7,373 nt of DNA from Methyloligella sp. (lineage in GTDB: Bacteria > Pseudomonadota > Alphaproteobacteria > Rhizobiales > JALUTE01). A model generated the notes under the pieces. It did no database searches. It had not been told where the DNA came from and was given only the letters and a program-made list of their open reading frames with translations. A program made the position numbers and the translations under genes. Positions 1 through 7,373 of the stretch are shown here, piece by piece; within the stretch, counting starts at the first letter, position 1; each line of letters starts with the position of its first letter. The stretch is from contig JALUTE010000503.1 in assembly GCA_027058255.1 (NCBI GenBank), positions 1-7,373 of the forward strand. Direction: 5' to 3'.

Positions 1-1
1 G

Positions 2-64
2 GGGGAGCGGGCCAGCGCATCTGCCGCCGGCACGGCCGAGCCCGGCGGCCCGTCCTCCGGCGGG
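2..64 (+). other. In-frame open extension upstream of the nuoD GTG, linker-like
   Basis: Twenty-one codons directly upstream of GTG 65 are open in the nuoD frame and read as Ala/Gly/Ser/Pro-rich residues (for example ASASAAGTAEPGGPSSGG). Positions 1-64 contain no stop codon in any forward frame and no ATG. A separate nuoC therefore does not end here. The stretch is either the end of an in-frame NuoC-NuoD linker, an N-terminal tail of NuoD, or untranslated spacer. High GC makes open frames common by chance, so the short length limits the inference. Confidence 0.4.
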
Positions 65-1252
65 GTGCCAGAGGGCAAGCGCAGCTTCACCATCAATTTC
101 GGCCCCCAGCATCCCGCCGCCCATGGCGTGCTGCGTCTCGTCCTCGAGCTCGACGGCGAGGTGGTGGAGCGGGTGGACCCGCATATCGGCCTCCTGCACC
201 GGGGCACCGAGAAGCTGATCGAGCACAAGACCTATCTCCAGGCCATCCCCTATTTCGACCGGCTGGACTATGTCGCGCCCATGAACCAGGAGCACGCCTT
301 CTGCCTTGCGGCGGAGAGGCTGCTGGGGCTCGAGGTGCCGTTTCGTGGCCAGCTCATCCGCGTGCTCTTCTGCGAGATCGGCCGGCTGCTCTCGCATCTG
401 CTCAACGTCACCACCCAGGCCATGGACGTGGGGGCCCTCACCCCGCCGCTCTGGGGCTTCGAGGAGCGCGAGAAGCTGATGGTCTTCTATGAGCGGGCGT
501 CCGGCTCGCGCATGCATGCGGCCTATTTCCGCATCGGCGGCGTGCATCAGGACCTGCCGGACCGGCTGGTGGAGGACATCTACGCCTTCTGCGATCCCTT
601 CCTGAAGGTGTGCGACGACATCGAGACGCTGCTGACCGACAATCGCATCTTCAAGCAGCGCAATGTGGACATCGGCGTCGTCTCCCTCGACGATGCCTTC
701 GCCTGGGGCTTCTCCGGCGTGATGGTGCGCGGCTCGGGGGCGGCCTGGGATCTGCGCCGCGCCCAGCCCTATGAGTGCTATGACCGGATGGCGTTCGACA
801 TTCCGGTGGGCAAGAACGGCGACTGCTACGACCGCTATCTCGTGCGCATGGAGGAGATGCGCCAGTCGATCCGGATCATGAAGCAGTGCTGCGAGCTGCT
901 CCTCAGCGAGGAGGGGCGGGGCCCGCACATCGCCGAGGACCACAAGGTGGTCCCGCCCAAGCGCGCGGAGATGAAGCGCTCCATGGAGGCGCTCATCCAC
1001 CACTTCAAGCTCTACACCGAGGGCGTGCACGTGCCGGCGGGCGAGGTCTATGCCCCCGTCGAGGCGCCCAAGGGCGAGTTCGGCGTCTATCTGGTCTCCG
1101 ATGGCACCAACAAGCCCTATCGGTGCAAGATCCGCGCGCCCGGCTTTGCCCACCTCCAGGCGATGGACTTCCTCAATCGGGGCCACATGCTGGCGGACGT
1201 TTCGGCCGTGCTCGGCTCGATCGACATCGTTTTCGGGGAGGTGGACCGATGA
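65..1252 (+). CDS. nuoD: NADH-quinone oxidoreductase subunit D (49-kDa type)
   Basis: Subunit of the peripheral arm of complex I that, with NuoB and NuoH, forms the quinone-reduction site at the cytoplasmic face of the membrane. From the GTG at 65 the protein has 395 residues, the usual length for stand-alone NuoD. The near-invariant NFGPQHPAAHG lies at residues 11-21, and RLDYVAPMNQEH starts at residue 66. His20 and Tyr69 match by spacing the quinone-headgroup His/Tyr pair known in this family. GRLLSHLLN (106-114) and MHAAYFRIGGVHQDLP (150-165) are also family hallmarks; Ile replaces the Pro common in alphaproteobacterial FRPGGV, but Ile also occurs in E. coli. The NiFe-binding cysteines of related hydrogenases are absent, as expected. 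The GTG has no convincing Shine-Dalgarno and the frame stays open to the window edge, so the true start may lie upstream. The stop overlaps the nuoE start (ATGA). Identity is very secure; the start is not. Confidence 0.96.
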   Translation: MPEGKRSFTINFGPQHPAAHGVLRLVLELDGEVVERVDPHIGLLHRGTEKLIEHKTYLQAIPYFDRLDYVAPMNQEHAFCLAAERLLGLEVPFRGQLIRVLFCEIGRLLSHLLNVTTQAMDVGALTPPLWGFEEREKLMVFYERASGSRMHAAYFRIGGVHQDLPDRLVEDIYAFCDPFLKVCDDIETLLTDNRIFKQRNVDIGVVSLDDAFAWGFSGVMVRGSGAAWDLRRAQPYECYDRMAFDIPVGKNGDCYDRYLVRMEEMRQSIRIMKQCCELLLSEEGRGPHIAEDHKVVPPKRAEMKRSMEALIHHFKLYTEGVHVPAGEVYAPVEAPKGEFGVYLVSDGTNKPYRCKIRAPGFAHLQAMDFLNRGHMLADVSAVLGSIDIVFGEVDR

Positions 1253-2384
1253 GCGTGAGACGGCTCGATCCGAACCAGCCGGAGAGCTTCGCCTTCACGC
1301 CGGAGAACGCGGCCTGGGCGGAGACGGTGATCGCCCGTTACCCGGAGGGGCGTGCACGCTCGGCCGTGATCCCTCTCCTCTGGCGCGCCCAGGAACAGGC
1401 CGGCGGCTGGTTGCCCGAGGCCGCCATCCGCCATGTGGCCGACATGCTGGGCATGGCGCCGATCCGCGCCCTGGAGATCGCTACCTTCTACACCATGTTC
1501 CAGCTCTCGCCCGTGGGCGAGAAGGCGCATGTGCAGGTTTGCGGCACCACGCCCTGCCTATTGCGCGGCGCGGAGGAGCTCAAGGCGGTCTGCAAGCGGC
1601 GCATTCACGAGCACCCGCACCGGCGCTCCACCGATGGCGCATTTTCGTGGGAGGAGGTGGAATGCCTCGGCGCCTGCGTGAACGCCCCCATGGTGCAGAT
1701 CGGCGCCGACACGTATGAGGATCTGACGCCGGAGCGCCTGGAGAAGATCCTCGACGCCTTCGCGCGCGGCGAGACGCCGACGCCCGGTCCCCAGGTGGAC
1801 CGCCAGTTCTCGGCCCCTGCCGGCGGGCCGACCACCCTTACCGAGCTCGATTACGAGGCCATGGCGCGCGACTATGCGGCGCGGGCCGGGGAGGCGGCAC
1901 CCTCCGCGCCGGAGGCACATGCAGCGACGGCCGGCCAGGCCGTGGCGAGCCTTGCCGAGGCAAGCGCGGCAGGGGCCGTAGCGGCGGCCATGGCCGATCC
2001 GCCGGCTGGCGAGGATGCGGACGAGCCGGCCAACGCGGGTGAGGGCGCAGGTGAAGGTGAGGGCGAACGCGCCAGCGAGGACGAAGGCACCCGTCCCGTC
2101 GGCCTCGCGGCCCCGCGCGACGGCAAGCCGGACGATCTCAAGAAGATCTCCGGCATCGGCCCCAAGCTCGAGGGCCTGCTGAACGAGCTCGGCATCTATC
2201 ATTACGACCAGATCGCCGCCTGGAATGACGAGAATGCCGCCTGGGTGGACAATTATCTCGCCTTCAAGGGGCGGATCGAGCGCGAGGACTGGATCGGGCA
2301 GGCGAAGACTCTGGCGGCCGGCGGCGAGACCGCATTCTCGGCGCGCTATGAAGGCGGCGAGGCGCCGGCGAAGGAGGAGGCCGA

Positions 2385-2388
<4 letters not shown>
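1249..2388 (+). CDS. nuoE: NADH-quinone oxidoreductase subunit E with C-terminal extension
   Basis: 24-kDa-type thioredoxin-fold subunit of the NADH-dehydrogenase module; it holds the [2Fe-2S] cluster N1a beside NuoF. The product is 379 residues, against about 166 in E. coli. The catalytic part is residues 1 to about 205: an N-terminal helical region (ENAAWAETVIARYPEGR from 20), ALEIATFYTMF (74-84), then the cluster ligands Cys98, Cys103 (CGTTPC), Cys139 and Cys143 (CLGAC). After it come an Ala/Glu/Gly low-complexity stretch (about 211-290) and a compact helix-hairpin-helix-like domain (about 291-357). A long C-terminal extension on NuoE is known in Rhodobacter capsulatus and occurs in other alphaproteobacteria; its role is not clear to me. 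The start is ATG 1249, with GGGGAGG at 1235-1241 seven bases upstream, overlapping the nuoD stop. The frame is open further upstream inside nuoD, but the good ribosome site and family N-terminus favour 1249. Confidence 0.96.
1879..2118 (+). other. Low-complexity Ala/Glu/Gly linker within NuoE
   Basis: About 80 residues (NuoE 211-290) of almost pure small and acidic residues: Ala-rich first, then an acidic Gly/Glu run (AGEGAGEGEGERASEDEG near 263-280). No cysteine, almost no aromatic or large hydrophobic residue, and no predicted fold. It separates the N1a domain from the C-terminal small domain and is probably disordered. Its codons end in A or T somewhat more often than in the conserved parts, as expected for relaxed constraint. 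Confidence 0.8.
2119..2319 (+). other. Helix-hairpin-helix-like domain at the NuoE C-terminus
   Basis: NuoE residues about 291-357 begin DGKPDDLKKISGIGPKLEG and continue LLNELGIYHYDQIAAWN, then a Trp-rich helix (AAWVDNYLAFKGRIEREDW). The L-x-x-I-x-G-I-G-P-x-L-E pattern is the signature of helix-hairpin-helix modules, and the following L-G-I-x-x-[YF]-x-Q-I-A-x-[WL] is the variant I know as an appendage of several unrelated alphaproteobacterial proteins, including ribosomal protein L21. Classical HhH modules bind DNA, but in this setting a protein-contact or assembly role is at least as likely. The domain assignment is by motif; no function is shown. Confidence 0.75.

Positions 2389-2390
<2 letters not shown>
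2371..2390 (+). promoter_or_regulatory. nuoF ribosome site and twin ATG start
   Basis: AAGGAGGAGG at 2371-2380 is a near-perfect Shine-Dalgarno inside the last nuoE codons. It is followed by two adjacent in-frame ATGs, at 2385 and 2388. The first overlaps the nuoE stop (ATGA); the second starts immediately after the first two bases of overlap are used, with its A being the last base of the TGA. Spacing suits either. The arrangement implies translational coupling of nuoE and nuoF. Confidence 0.75.
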
Positions 2391-3689
<1,299 letters not shown>

Positions 3690-3706
3690 CACGGAGGGCT
3701 GGGAGA

Positions 3707-3751
3707 ATGACGAGGCAGGCGGGCAGGCGATCGGGGACACCATGGCGGTAA
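3707..3751 (+). other. Possible 14-codon mini-ORF overlapping the nuoG start
   Basis: ATG at 3707 has a good ribosome site (GGAGGG at 3693-3698, eight bases upstream, plus GGGAGA directly before it). It opens a 14-codon frame, MTRQAGRRSGTPWR, that ends at TAA 3749-3751, ten bases past the A of the nuoG ATG and in another frame. The best Shine-Dalgarno of the gap thus fits this frame and not nuoG. It may be a coupling leader, or the remnant of an older nuoG start put out of frame by the neighbouring 8-bp duplication. There is no evidence that the peptide itself matters. Confidence 0.3.
3714..3729 (+). repeat. Exact 8-bp tandem duplication in the nuoF-nuoG gap
   Basis: GGCAGGCG occurs twice head to tail at 3714-3721 and 3722-3729. 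Removing one copy would put ATG 3707 in frame with nuoG, adding nine codons (MTRQAIGDT) before the present Met. The copy number therefore decides which start codon nuoG can use. Two copies of an 8-mer in GC-rich DNA could also be chance. Confidence 0.7.
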
Positions 3752-5895
3752 AGCTGATCATCGACGGGCAGGAATACGAGGTCGCCGACGGCATCACGCT
3801 CATGGAGGCGTGCGAGGAGGCGGCGGGCAAGGAGATCCCGCGTTTCTGCTATCATGAGCGCCTCTCCATTGCCGGCAATTGCCGCATGTGCCTGGTGGAG
3901 GTCGTCGGTGCGCCCAAGCCCATCGCCTCCTGCGCCCAGACGGTCAATGAGCTGCGCAAGGGGCCCAAGGGCGAGCCGCCGGAGATCCGCACCGACTCCG
4001 ATCTGGTGCGCAAGGCCCGCCGCGGCGTGATGGAGTTCCTGCTCATCAACCATCCCCTCGACTGCCCGATCTGCGACCAGGGCGGGGAGTGCGATCTGCA
4101 GGACCAGGCCATGGCCTATGGCTTCGACGAGAACCGCTTCGAGGAGAACAAGCGCGCCGTCGAGAACAAGTATCTCGGCCCCCTGGTCAAGACCATCATG
4201 ACCCGCTGCATCCATTGCACCCGCTGTGTGCGCTTCATGACGGAGGTGGCGGGCGTGGAAGAGCTCGGCGCCATCGGGCGCGGCGAGGACATGGAGATCA
4301 CCACCTATCTCGACAGTGGCCTGCATTCCGAGCTCCAGGGCAACATCATCGACCTGTGCCCGGTCGGCGCCCTCACCTCGCGGCCCTACGCCTTCCAGGC
4401 GCGCCCCTGGGAGCTCGCCAAGACCGAGACCATCGACGTGATGGATGCGGTGGGCTCGAACATCCGCGTCGATTCGCGCGGGCCCAGGGTCATGCGCATC
4501 CTGCCGCGCAACAATGATGCGGTGAACGAGGAGTGGATCTCCGACAAGACCCGCTTCGTCTGGGATGGCCTCGCCCATGGCCGGCTCGACCGGCCCTGGG
4601 TGCGCCGCGAGGGGGTGTTGCAGCCGGCGAGCTGGGAGGAGGCCCTGAAGGTTGTCGCCGACCGCCTCCAGTCGGTCGCCACCACGCGCATCGGTGCCAT
4701 CGTCGGCGATCTCGCCGCGGCGGAGGAGATGTTCGCGCTCAAGGGGCTGATGGCGGGCCTGCGTGCGCCCCATATCGACTGCCGGCAGGACGGCTCCCGG
4801 CTCGACCCGAAGCTCGGGCGCGAGACCTATCTCTTCAATGCCACCATCGAGGGCATCGAGCGTGCCGATGCCATCCTGCTCGTTGGCACCAATCCGCGCC
4901 TCGAGGCCACCGTCCTCAATGCCCGCATCCGCAAGCGCTGGCGCATGGGGGCCCTGCCCATCGGCCTCATCGGCGCGCCCGCGGACCTCACCTATCCCTA
5001 TGCGCATCTCGGCACCGGTCCCGCGACGCTGCGCGAGCTGGCGCAGGGGCGGCACGATTTTACCGAGACGCTCGCCAAGGCGGAGCGGCCCATGGTGATC
5101 GTCGGCGAGGCGGCGCTCACCCGCGACGATGGCGGCAGCATTCTCGCGCTCGCTGCGAAACTGGCCATGCAGACCGGCATGGTGGGGGCCGCGGAGGGCT
5201 GGAACGGCTTCTGCGTGCTCCATGGCGCCGCGAGCCGCGTGGCGGGCCTCGATCTCGGACTCACCCCCGGTGACGGTGGCCTCGATGTCGCCGGCATGAT
5301 CGAGGCGGCGCGCACCGGCGAGCTCGACGTGCTCTACCTGCTCGGCGCCGACGAGATCGACACCGGGACCCTGGGCAGGGCCACGACCTTCGTCATCTAT
5401 CAGGGCACCCATGGAGACCGGGGCGCCGAGATCGCCGACGTGATCCTGCCCGGCGCCGCCTATACGGAGAAGAGCGCCACCTGGGTGAACACGGAAGGCC
5501 GCCCGCAAATGAGCGAGCGCGCCGTCTTCCCGCCGGGCGAGGCCAAGGAGGACTGGGCGATCCTGCGCGCCCTCTCCGAGGCGGTGGGGCGCACGCTACC
5601 TTTCGACACGCTTTCCGAGCTGCGGGCGCTCCTCTATAAGGAGGCGCCGCACCTGGCGGCCCTGGATGTGGTCGAGCCTGCCGGCACCAGCGGCATCGAG
5701 ACGCTTGCCCGGATCGGCACCGACGTCTCGGACACGCCGCTCAGCGCCTACGCGGCCGACTATTACAAGACCAATGCGATCGCCAGGGCCTCGCGGGTGA
5801 TGGACGACCTGTCCCGCGCCCGGCTGGGCGGCGCGGCGGGCGCAGCAGGCGGCGAGGGCATCCAAAGGGGGGAGGCGACGGGCACCGATGGCTGA
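3742..5895 (+). CDS. nuoG: NADH-quinone oxidoreductase subunit G (75-kDa type)
   Basis: Large iron-sulfur subunit that carries electrons from the NuoF/NuoE module towards NuoI. 717 residues, slightly longer than the roughly 690 usual in alphaproteobacteria. The N-terminal ferredoxin-like domain holds N1b (Cys36, Cys47, Cys50, Cys64). Next come the N5 ligands His104, Cys108, Cys111, Cys117 (HPLDCPICDQGGEC) and the N4 ligands Cys156, Cys159, Cys162 (TRCIHCTRC) with Cys206 (LCPVGAL). The rest is the molybdopterin-oxidoreductase-like domain, which binds no cofactor in this family. No cysteines lie between 207 and 346, so the N7 cluster of E. coli and Thermus is absent, as in mitochondria. The conserved end is near NAIARASRVM (678-687); the last 25 residues are a Gly/Ala tail. 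ATG 3742 is the only in-frame start after the nuoF stop and gives the canonical N-terminus, though its ribosome site (GGGGA at 3733-3737) is weak and close. The 3' end overlaps nuoH by 8 nt. Confidence 0.96.
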   Translation: MAVKLIIDGQEYEVADGITLMEACEEAAGKEIPRFCYHERLSIAGNCRMCLVEVVGAPKPIASCAQTVNELRKGPKGEPPEIRTDSDLVRKARRGVMEFLLINHPLDCPICDQGGECDLQDQAMAYGFDENRFEENKRAVENKYLGPLVKTIMTRCIHCTRCVRFMTEVAGVEELGAIGRGEDMEITTYLDSGLHSELQGNIIDLCPVGALTSRPYAFQARPWELAKTETIDVMDAVGSNIRVDSRGPRVMRILPRNNDAVNEEWISDKTRFVWDGLAHGRLDRPWVRREGVLQPASWEEALKVVADRLQSVATTRIGAIVGDLAAAEEMFALKGLMAGLRAPHIDCRQDGSRLDPKLGRETYLFNATIEGIERADAILLVGTNPRLEATVLNARIRKRWRMGALPIGLIGAPADLTYPYAHLGTGPATLRELAQGRHDFTETLAKAERPMVIVGEAALTRDDGGSILALAAKLAMQTGMVGAAEGWNGFCVLHGAASRVAGLDLGLTPGDGGLDVAGMIEAARTGELDVLYLLGADEIDTGTLGRATTFVIYQGTHGDRGAEIADVILPGAAYTEKSATWVNTEGRPQMSERAVFPPGEAKEDWAILRALSEAVGRTLPFDTLSELRALLYKEAPHLAALDVVEPAGTSGIETLARIGTDVSDTPLSAYAADYYKTNAIARASRVMDDLSRARLGGAAGAAGGEGIQRGEATGTDG

Positions 5896-6919
5896 CTGGT
5901 CGACGCTCTGGGCCCAATACGGGTTCCCGGTCTTCATCATCATTATCCAGAGCGTTGCGCTCCTGGTGGCGGTGCTGATCGTGCTCGCCTATCTGCTCTA
6001 TGCCGACCGCAAGATCTGGGCCGCCGTGCAGATGCGCCGCGGCCCCAACGTGGTCGGGGCGTTCGGCCTGTTGCAGTCCTTCGCGGACTTCCTGAAATTC
6101 GTCTTCAAGGAGCCCGTGGTGCCGGCCGGCGCCGACAAGGCGGTCTTCCTGCTCGCCCCGCTGGTCTCCTCGGTGCTCGCCCTCTCGGCCTGGGCCGTCA
6201 TCCCGGTGAACGAGAACTGGGTGGTCGCCGACCTCAATGTGGGCATCCTGTTCCTGCTCGCCATCTCGTCCCTCGAGGTCTATGGCGTCATCATGGGCGG
6301 CTGGGCCTCGAACTCGAAATACGCCTTCCTGGGCGCGCTGCGCTCGGCGGCGCAGATGGTGTCCTACGAGGTCTCCATGGGCTTCATCGTCGTCACCGTG
6401 CTGCTGGTGGCGGGCTCGCTCAACCTCTCCGCCATCGTCGAGGCGCAGCGCGGCCCCTGGGGCGCGCTGGGATGGTACTGGCTGCCGCTTCTCCCGGCCT
6501 TCGTGCTGTTCTTCATCTCTGCGCTCGCCGAGACCAACCGGCCGCCCTTCGATCTGCCGGAGGCAGAGTCCGAGCTCGTCGCCGGCTTCATGGTGGAGTA
6601 TTCCTCGACCCCCTACCTGCTCTTCATGCTCGGCGAATATGTCGCCATCACCGTCATGTGCGCCCTGATGACGGTGCTCTTCCTCGGCGGCTGGCTGCCG
6701 CCTGTGGAGATGGCGCCCTTCACCTGGGTGCCGGGGCCGATCTGGTTCCTGCTCAAGCTGTGCTTCGTCTTCTTCCTCTTCGCCATGGTCAAGGCGATCG
6801 TGCCGCGCTATCGCTACGACCAGCTCATGCGGCTGGGCTGGAAGGTGTTCCTGCCGCTCTCGCTCGCACTCGTCGTGGTGGTCGCCTCTGTGCTCCACTT
6901 CGGAAAACTGGCCGGGTAA
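5888..6919 (+). CDS. nuoH: NADH-quinone oxidoreductase subunit H (ND1 type)
   Basis: Integral membrane subunit that docks the peripheral arm and forms the entry tunnel for quinone; it links quinone reduction to the proton path. 343 residues, normal for alphaproteobacteria. About eight hydrophobic helices are visible, near residues 13-38, 84-105, 117-139, 160-180, 197-214, 243-267, 284-304 and 315-336. Family signatures: DRKIWAAVQMRRGPNVVG (40-57) after helix 1; SLEVYGVIMGGWASNSKYAFLG (128-149); and the acidic loop ETNRPPFDLPEAESELVAGF (215-234), which lines the quinone cavity and holds the carboxylates implicated in coupling. The ribosome site GGGGAGG (5869-5875) lies within the variable nuoG tail, 12 bases before ATG 5888, and the gene starts before the nuoG stop, which suggests coupled translation. 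It ends in TAA, 19 nt before nuoI. Confidence 0.97.
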   Translation: MADWSTLWAQYGFPVFIIIIQSVALLVAVLIVLAYLLYADRKIWAAVQMRRGPNVVGAFGLLQSFADFLKFVFKEPVVPAGADKAVFLLAPLVSSVLALSAWAVIPVNENWVVADLNVGILFLLAISSLEVYGVIMGGWASNSKYAFLGALRSAAQMVSYEVSMGFIVVTVLLVAGSLNLSAIVEAQRGPWGALGWYWLPLLPAFVLFFISALAETNRPPFDLPEAESELVAGFMVEYSSTPYLLFMLGEYVAITVMCALMTVLFLGGWLPPVEMAPFTWVPGPIWFLLKLCFVFFLFAMVKAIVPRYRYDQLMRLGWKVFLPLSLALVVVVASVLHFGKLAG

Positions 6920-6938
6920 GGGAGGCGGAGGAGATCCC

Positions 6939-7373
6939 ATGCGCATCGCACAAGGCATCAAGTCGCTCTTTCTCATCGAGTTCGTGAAGGCGTTTGCCTT
7001 GGCCATGCGCTATTTCTTCTCGGCCAAGGCAACGGTGAACTACCCCTTCGAGAAGGGGCCGCTCAGCCCGCGCTTTCGCGGCGAGCATGCGCTTCGGCGC
7101 TATCCCAATGGCGAGGAGCGCTGCATCGCCTGCAAGCTGTGCGAGGCGATCTGCCCGGCCCAGGCGATCACCATCGAAGCGGGCCCGCGGCGCAATGACG
7201 GCACGCGCCGCACGACGCGCTACGACATCGACATGGTGAAGTGCATCTATTGCGGCTTCTGTCAGGAAGCCTGCCCGGTGGATGCCATCGTCGAGGGGCC
7301 GAATTTCGAGTTCGCGACCGAGACCCGCGAGGAGCTCTACTACTCCAAGGAGCGACTCCTGGACAATGGCGAC
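6939..7373 (+). CDS. nuoI: NADH-quinone oxidoreductase subunit I (partial, 3' end outside window)
   Basis: TYKY-type 2x[4Fe-4S] ferredoxin-like subunit that carries clusters N6a and N6b from NuoG to NuoB. 145 codons are present of an expected 162 or so; the frame runs off the window without a stop. An amphipathic N-terminal segment (IKSLFLIEFVKAFALAMRYFF, residues about 7-27) anchors the protein at the membrane surface. It is followed by YPFEKGPLSPRFRGEHALRRYPNGEERC and the two cluster motifs: Cys62, 65, 68, 72 (CIACKLCEAICP) and Cys102, 105, 108, 112 (CIYCGFCQEACP). In each motif the fourth Cys ligates the opposite cluster, as in classical ferredoxins. The segment after them (VDAIVEGPNFEFATETREEL) is typical. 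The start ATG 6939 follows GGAGGAG (6927-6933) with good spacing, 19 nt after the nuoH stop. Confidence 0.96.
   Translation, partial: MRIAQGIKSLFLIEFVKAFALAMRYFFSAKATVNYPFEKGPLSPRFRGEHALRRYPNGEERCIACKLCEAICPAQAITIEAGPRRNDGTRRTTRYDIDMVKCIYCGFCQEACPVDAIVEGPNFEFATETREELYYSKERLLDNGD

Noticed and set aside
886..1248. Upstream continuation of the nuoE frame inside nuoD, which could suggest a longer NuoE
   Set aside because: The translated extension is Arg/Gly/Pro-rich shadow sequence, while ATG 1249 has a strong ribosome site and gives the standard N-terminus.
65..1252. NiFe-hydrogenase or membrane-bound hydrogenase large subunit instead of NuoD
   Set aside because: The CxxC metal-ligand pairs at both ends are absent and the sequence matches NuoD motifs throughout.
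6917..6941. Possible terminator between nuoH and nuoI
   Set aside because: The 19-nt gap is a purine-rich ribosome site with no inverted repeat or T-run; the genes read as one operon.
5741..7006. A 421-codon minus-strand open frame opposite nuoH
   Set aside because: His/Asp/Glu/Arg-rich product of antisense hydrophobic codons; no coherent fold signal.

Overview
The window is a single-strand run of the respiratory complex I (NDH-1, NADH:quinone oxidoreductase) operon from a GC-rich alphaproteobacterium. The order is nuoD-nuoE-nuoF-nuoG-nuoH-nuoI, all on the + strand. The proteins have the mitochondria-like alphaproteobacterial character: NuoG lacks the extra N7 cluster ligands, and the NuoD and NuoI sequences are close to the 49-kDa and TYKY types. 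NuoE carries a C-terminal helix-hairpin-helix-like extension of a kind I associate with Rhizobiales (Hyphomicrobiales) and relatives. That points to this group, but genus cannot be fixed from the window.

Layout: positions 1-64 are open in all three forward frames and contain no ATG. In the nuoD frame they encode an Ala/Gly/Ser-rich stretch, so the true N-terminus of NuoD (or a link to NuoC) is unresolved. nuoD (65-1252) overlaps nuoE (1249-2388) by ATGA. nuoE overlaps nuoF (2385 or 2388-3689) in the same way. A 52-nt gap separates nuoF from nuoG (3742-5895). nuoG overlaps nuoH (5888-6919) by 8 nt, and nuoI (6939 onward) is cut by the window end after 145 codons. There is no stretch over 300 nt without a gene, and I see no tRNA, rRNA, CRISPR, mobile element, promoter or rho-independent terminator.

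Together these genes build most of the redox arm plus one membrane subunit. NuoF binds NADH, FMN and cluster N3, and NuoE carries N1a. NuoG carries N1b, N4 and N5, and NuoI carries N6a and N6b. NuoD helps form the quinone site, and NuoH is the membrane helix bundle that receives the quinone headgroup and couples redox chemistry to proton pumping. The other subunits (NuoA, B, C, J-N) are expected outside the window.

I do not see a previously undescribed system here. The points worth a second look are local: the open, linker-like frame upstream of nuoD with no Shine-Dalgarno; the low-complexity linker plus helix-hairpin-helix-like domain on NuoE; and an exact 8-bp tandem duplication in the nuoF-nuoG gap that puts a well-placed upstream ATG out of frame with nuoG.
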